DNA of 64,000 bases from Halostella salina (GTDB taxonomy: Archaea > Halobacteriota > Halobacteria > Halobacteriales > Natronoarchaeaceae). Below are positions 62,179 through 64,000 of this stretch, piece after piece. The notes beneath the pieces were generated by a model. The model did no database searches and was not told the DNA's origin. It saw only the letters and a program-made list of their open reading frames with translations. How positions within the stretch are numbered: position 1 is the first letter of the stretch; each line of letters opens with the position of its first letter. Location of the stretch: positions 62,001 to 126,000 of the forward strand of contig NZ_RCIH01000004.1 of the NCBI RefSeq assembly GCF_003675855.1, given 5' to 3'. Position numbers and translations under genes: made by a program.

Positions 62179-63515
62179 CGCGCGAGCTCCCGCCCGTAGG
62201 CGTCGGCCAGCTCGGCCACCTCGTCGCCGACGAGCACGTCGTAGCCCGCCGATAGCTCGTCCTCGACGGCCGCGCCCAGCGCCACGTCGAACAGCGCGTC
62301 GCTCCGGAGGAACGCCGCGGCCGTCCGGTGGTTGCGCTCGCGCTCGACGACGTACCGGTCGCCGTCGACGAACGGCCCGTACGCCGCGCCCTCGGCGTAC
62401 TTGTCGTAGAACCCGGCGGCGTGGTCGCGGACGTGGACCGGCGGCCCCTCGTGGCGCTCGACGGACGGGCGCTCGGCGACGGCGAGTTCGGCGAACAGGA
62501 CGGCGTCGTCGGCGGCGAAGGCCGCGGAGCGGAGCACGTCGAACCCGCGGCGGTCGAGTTCGTCGGTCACGCCGGCGAGCGACTTGCGGAGCTGCGGGTA
62601 GAGCTGGTCCTCGACCACGTCCGGCGCGTCGAACCGTACCGCGACGGGCGTCGTCCCGCGGCGCTCGACGTGCTCGCGGACCGCGTCGGCCGAGAGCGAC
62701 TCCGGCGGATCGGGGAAGAACAGGTCGGTCCGGGGGTCGGCCAGCAGTTCCCGGGCGTAGTGCTGGACGCGGGCGACGTTGTCCTGCGAGAGCACCGCCG
62801 CGACGTTGCGCTCGGGGTCCGTCGGGTCGATCACGACGAGCGGGTCGCCGAACGTTGCCGTCCCGTGGTCCTCGGGGTCCAGCCGGACCGGCGGGTGCCA
62901 GTCGGCCGCCGCCTCGACGAACTCGCGGAAACCGCCGTACTCCAGTACGAGGAGTTCCGTGAGGTAGCCGCTGAACCCGCGAGTTCGGAGGTCGCTCCCG
63001 TACGCGTCGACCCCCTTCAGGAACTGCTTGGCGAGGCGGACGTCCGCGGTGCTGTCGTCGTCCAGTCGCTCGCGCAGGTACTCGGTGTGGAACGGCGTCC
63101 GGTCGACCGCGGACTGGATCTCGGTCGCCGATTCCACGTCGAAGCAGGGGACCAGATCCACGTCGAACCCGCGGAACTCGCCGGTGACGTAGGGGTGTTC
63201 GGCGTACTCCTCGTGGCCGTCGGGGAGGACCTCGTTCCCGACGCGGAGGCCGTACTCCTCGAGGGTCTCGCGGTCGAGGTCGGCCGGGAACCGGACGAAC
63301 ACGTCGATGTCGCGGTCGCCGCTGATCCAGGTGCCCCGCGCCGTGCTCCCGACGAGCAGGGCGTCGGCGTCGACGCCGATGTCCGCGACGGCCGCCTCGC
63401 TGCGCTCGACGAGTTCGTCCGCCGCCGCGGCAAGCCGCTCGCGTTCCTCGGGGTCGGGGTCTATCTCCTCGCGGACCGCCCGCGTCACCGTGCGGAACGC
63501 GTCGTCGTCGGTCAT
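62157..63515 (-). CDS. cca: CCA tRNA nucleotidyltransferase (archaeal class I)
   Basis: A 452-residue enzyme that adds CCA to tRNA 3' ends. The nucleotidyltransferase motif GSTARGTWISGDRDIDVFVR near residue 55 holds the two catalytic Asp residues, and FDVDLVPCFDV near 115 the third. All tRNA genes in the window lack encoded CCA, so this enzyme is needed. It lies next to tRNA-Asn and overlaps hdaI at the 3' ends. Confidence 0.96.
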   Translation of the reverse strand: MTDDDAFRTVTRAVREEIDPDPEERERLAAAADELVERSEAAVADIGVDADALLVGSTARGTWISGDRDIDVFVRFPADLDRETLEEYGLRVGNEVLPDGHEEYAEHPYVTGEFRGFDVDLVPCFDVESATEIQSAVDRTPFHTEYLRERLDDDSTADVRLAKQFLKGVDAYGSDLRTRGFSGYLTELLVLEYGGFREFVEAAADWHPPVRLDPEDHGTATFGDPLVVIDPTDPERNVAAVLSQDNVARVQHYARELLADPRTDLFFPDPPESLSADAVREHVERRGTTPVAVRFDAPDVVEDQLYPQLRKSLAGVTDELDRRGFDVLRSAAFAADDAVLFAELAVAERPSVERHEGPPVHVRDHAAGFYDKYAEGAAYGPFVDGDRYVVERERNHRTAAAFLRSDALFDVALGAAVEDELSAGYDVLVGDEVAELADAYGRELARYFSPSP

Positions 63516-63624
63516 CGGCCGCCGGTACTCGCCGTCGCGCCGAAAGCGTGTCGGTGCCCCGCGCCCTGCGGCGAAAACGAAAGCCCTATCAAATGCCCCG
63601 GCGCTACGAGAGAGTGACGACGGA

Positions 63625-63697
63625 GCCGCCGTAGCTCAGCTGGTAGAGCACCTGGTTGTTACCCAGGTTGTCACAGGTTCGAGCCCTGTCGGCGGCG
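63625..63697 (+). tRNA. tRNA-Asn (GTT)
   Basis: A 73-nt cloverleaf. Acceptor GCCGCCG/CGGCGGC, discriminator G. Anticodon stem CCTGG/CCAGG around TTGTTAC, anticodon GTT. T-arm ACAGG-TTCGAGC-CCTGT. No pseudo-T-arm tail is seen; instead a GCCGGCG-ctac-CGCCGGC hairpin lies at 63735-63752. Confidence 0.96.
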
Positions 63698-63734
63698 CTC
63701 CCGTTTCTTCCGCGACCGCTTCCATAGCCCGCCA

Positions 63735-63752
63735 GCCGGCGCTACCGCCGGC
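63735..63752. terminator. GC hairpin downstream of tRNA-Asn
   Basis: GCCGGCG at 63735-63741 pairs with CGCCGGC at 63746-63752 over a 4-nt loop. It may affect 3' processing or termination of the tRNA-Asn transcript. No T-run follows immediately. Confidence 0.35.
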
Positions 63753-63801
63753 CTGCGGAAACGATAGGCTGAAATGGACCGCCGGGGAACACGCGACTGT
63801 C

Positions 63802-63876
63802 GGGCCCTTAGCTCAGCCTGGTTAGAGCGCTCGGCTCATAACCGAGTGGTCGGTGGTTCGAATCCGCCAGGGCCCA
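63802..63876 (+). tRNA. tRNA with CAT anticodon (elongator Met or Ile2)
   Basis: A 75-nt cloverleaf. Acceptor GGGCCCT/AGGGCCC, discriminator A. Anticodon stem CTCGG/CCGAG around CTCATAA, anticodon CAT. T-arm GGTGG-TTCGAAT-CCGCC. Archaea have initiator, elongator Met and agmatidine-modified Ile2 tRNAs with this anticodon; the lack of an initiator-type terminal mismatch excludes the initiator, but Met and Ile2 cannot be separated with certainty here. Confidence 0.93.
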
Positions 63877-63916
63877 TCGAACCGCACCGCGGAGCGGTGC
63901 GTGTGAGATGTCGCGT

Positions 63917-63983
63917 GCGGATTCGAAGCAGGGAACGGAGCGCAGCGGAGTGACCGAGGTTCGAATCCGCCAGGGCCCATCGA
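63917..63983 (+). repeat. Pseudo-T-arm tail behind the CAT tRNA
   Basis: GCGGATTCGAA (63917-63927) is inverted perfectly at 63960-63970. Bases 63958-63983 repeat the last 22 nt of the tRNA plus 4 nt of flank (63855-63880) exactly, 26 bp in all. The core begins gaagcaggga, the same word found in the tRNA-Asp tails. Confidence 0.8.
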
Positions 63984-64000
63984 TTCTGCGACGAACGAAC

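Noticed and set aside
1-64000. CRISPR array, IS element or prophage
   Set aside because: No regularly spaced repeats, no transposase, integrase, capsid or terminase genes were found; the only candidates for mobility are the nuclease cassettes at tRNA-Asp and tRNA-Val.
1-64000. rRNA genes or replication origin
   Set aside because: No rRNA text, no orc1/cdc6 gene and no cluster of origin-recognition-box repeats were seen.

Overview
This window is chromosomal DNA from an extremely halophilic archaeon (class Halobacteria). The evidence is the very GC-rich coding with acidic proteins, the split RNA polymerase genes (rpoH, rpoB'', rpoB', rpoA', rpoA''), an archaeal EF-2 with the diphthamide histidine, a fused doublet histone, tRNA genes without encoded CCA, TATA/BRE-like promoters and many families known only from haloarchaea. 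Gene content and order around pgk/gap, rpl10e, azf and rpa2/histone/deacetylase fit my recollection of Haloferax-type genomes; the genus cannot be fixed from sequence alone.

Layout. 1-3.1 kb: a CBS-domain protein cut by the window edge, with a long disordered Q/G/R-rich N-terminus, and EF-2. 3.3-9.3 kb: six genes (saccharopine-dehydrogenase-like, DUF5781-like, HIT, winged-helix zinc-ribbon regulator, PQQ-type sugar dehydrogenase, MFS) lying between EF-2 and the rest of the transcription/translation operon. 9.4-18.9 kb: rpoH-rpoB''-rpoB'-rpoA'-rpoA''-nusA-rps12-rps7, all on the minus strand. 19.2-20.2 kb: a tandem duplication of tRNA-Asp(GTC) with a small PD-(D/E)XK nuclease-like gene between the copies. 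20.3-30.8 kb: HerA-like ATPase, pilin-like protein, three methyltransferases (two PIMT-like), zinc-finger protein, DoxX protein, aminopeptidase, phosphoesterase, DUF2270, pgk and type I GAPDH. 31.1 kb: a divergently transcribed type II GAPDH, then Hsp20, an ATP-grasp ligase and ribosomal protein L10e. 34.3-44.5 kb: small regulators, zinc proteins, MsrB, NUDIX, two Tat-exported proteins (one with an RG-rich tail, one a trypsin-like protease), an H-NOX haem sensor coupled to a methyl-accepting transducer, and an MFS exporter. 44.7-46.3 kb: tRNA-Phe, a GNAT enzyme, and an AT-rich HNH endonuclease gene abutting tRNA-Val. 46.4-55.5 kb: DUF192, ABC exporter, trehalose synthesis (otsBA), ArfB-like and MptD-like pterin/flavin enzymes, Azf glucose-6-phosphate dehydrogenase. 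55.7-63.9 kb: REC-PAS-histidine kinase, tRNA-Arg, lipoprotein, RPA2, doublet histone, histone-deacetylase homologue, CCA-adding enzyme, tRNA-Asn and a CAT-anticodon tRNA.

The most unusual signal is a recurrent architecture downstream of tRNA genes. For Asp (both copies), Arg, the CAT tRNA and, in decayed form, Phe, the tRNA is followed within roughly 100-160 bp by an inverted copy of its own T-arm and then a direct copy of its T-arm plus acceptor 3' strand, so the transcribed tail could form a pseudo-T-arm hairpin. Two unrelated free-standing nuclease genes (PD-(D/E)XK and HNH) also lie against tRNA 3' ends. Together this suggests a family of tRNA-targeting miniature elements or remnants. Other points of note are the H-NOX/MCP pair, a TrmB-like operator before the gluconeogenic GAPDH, the RG-rich exported protein and an XRE-like insertion in RpoA'.
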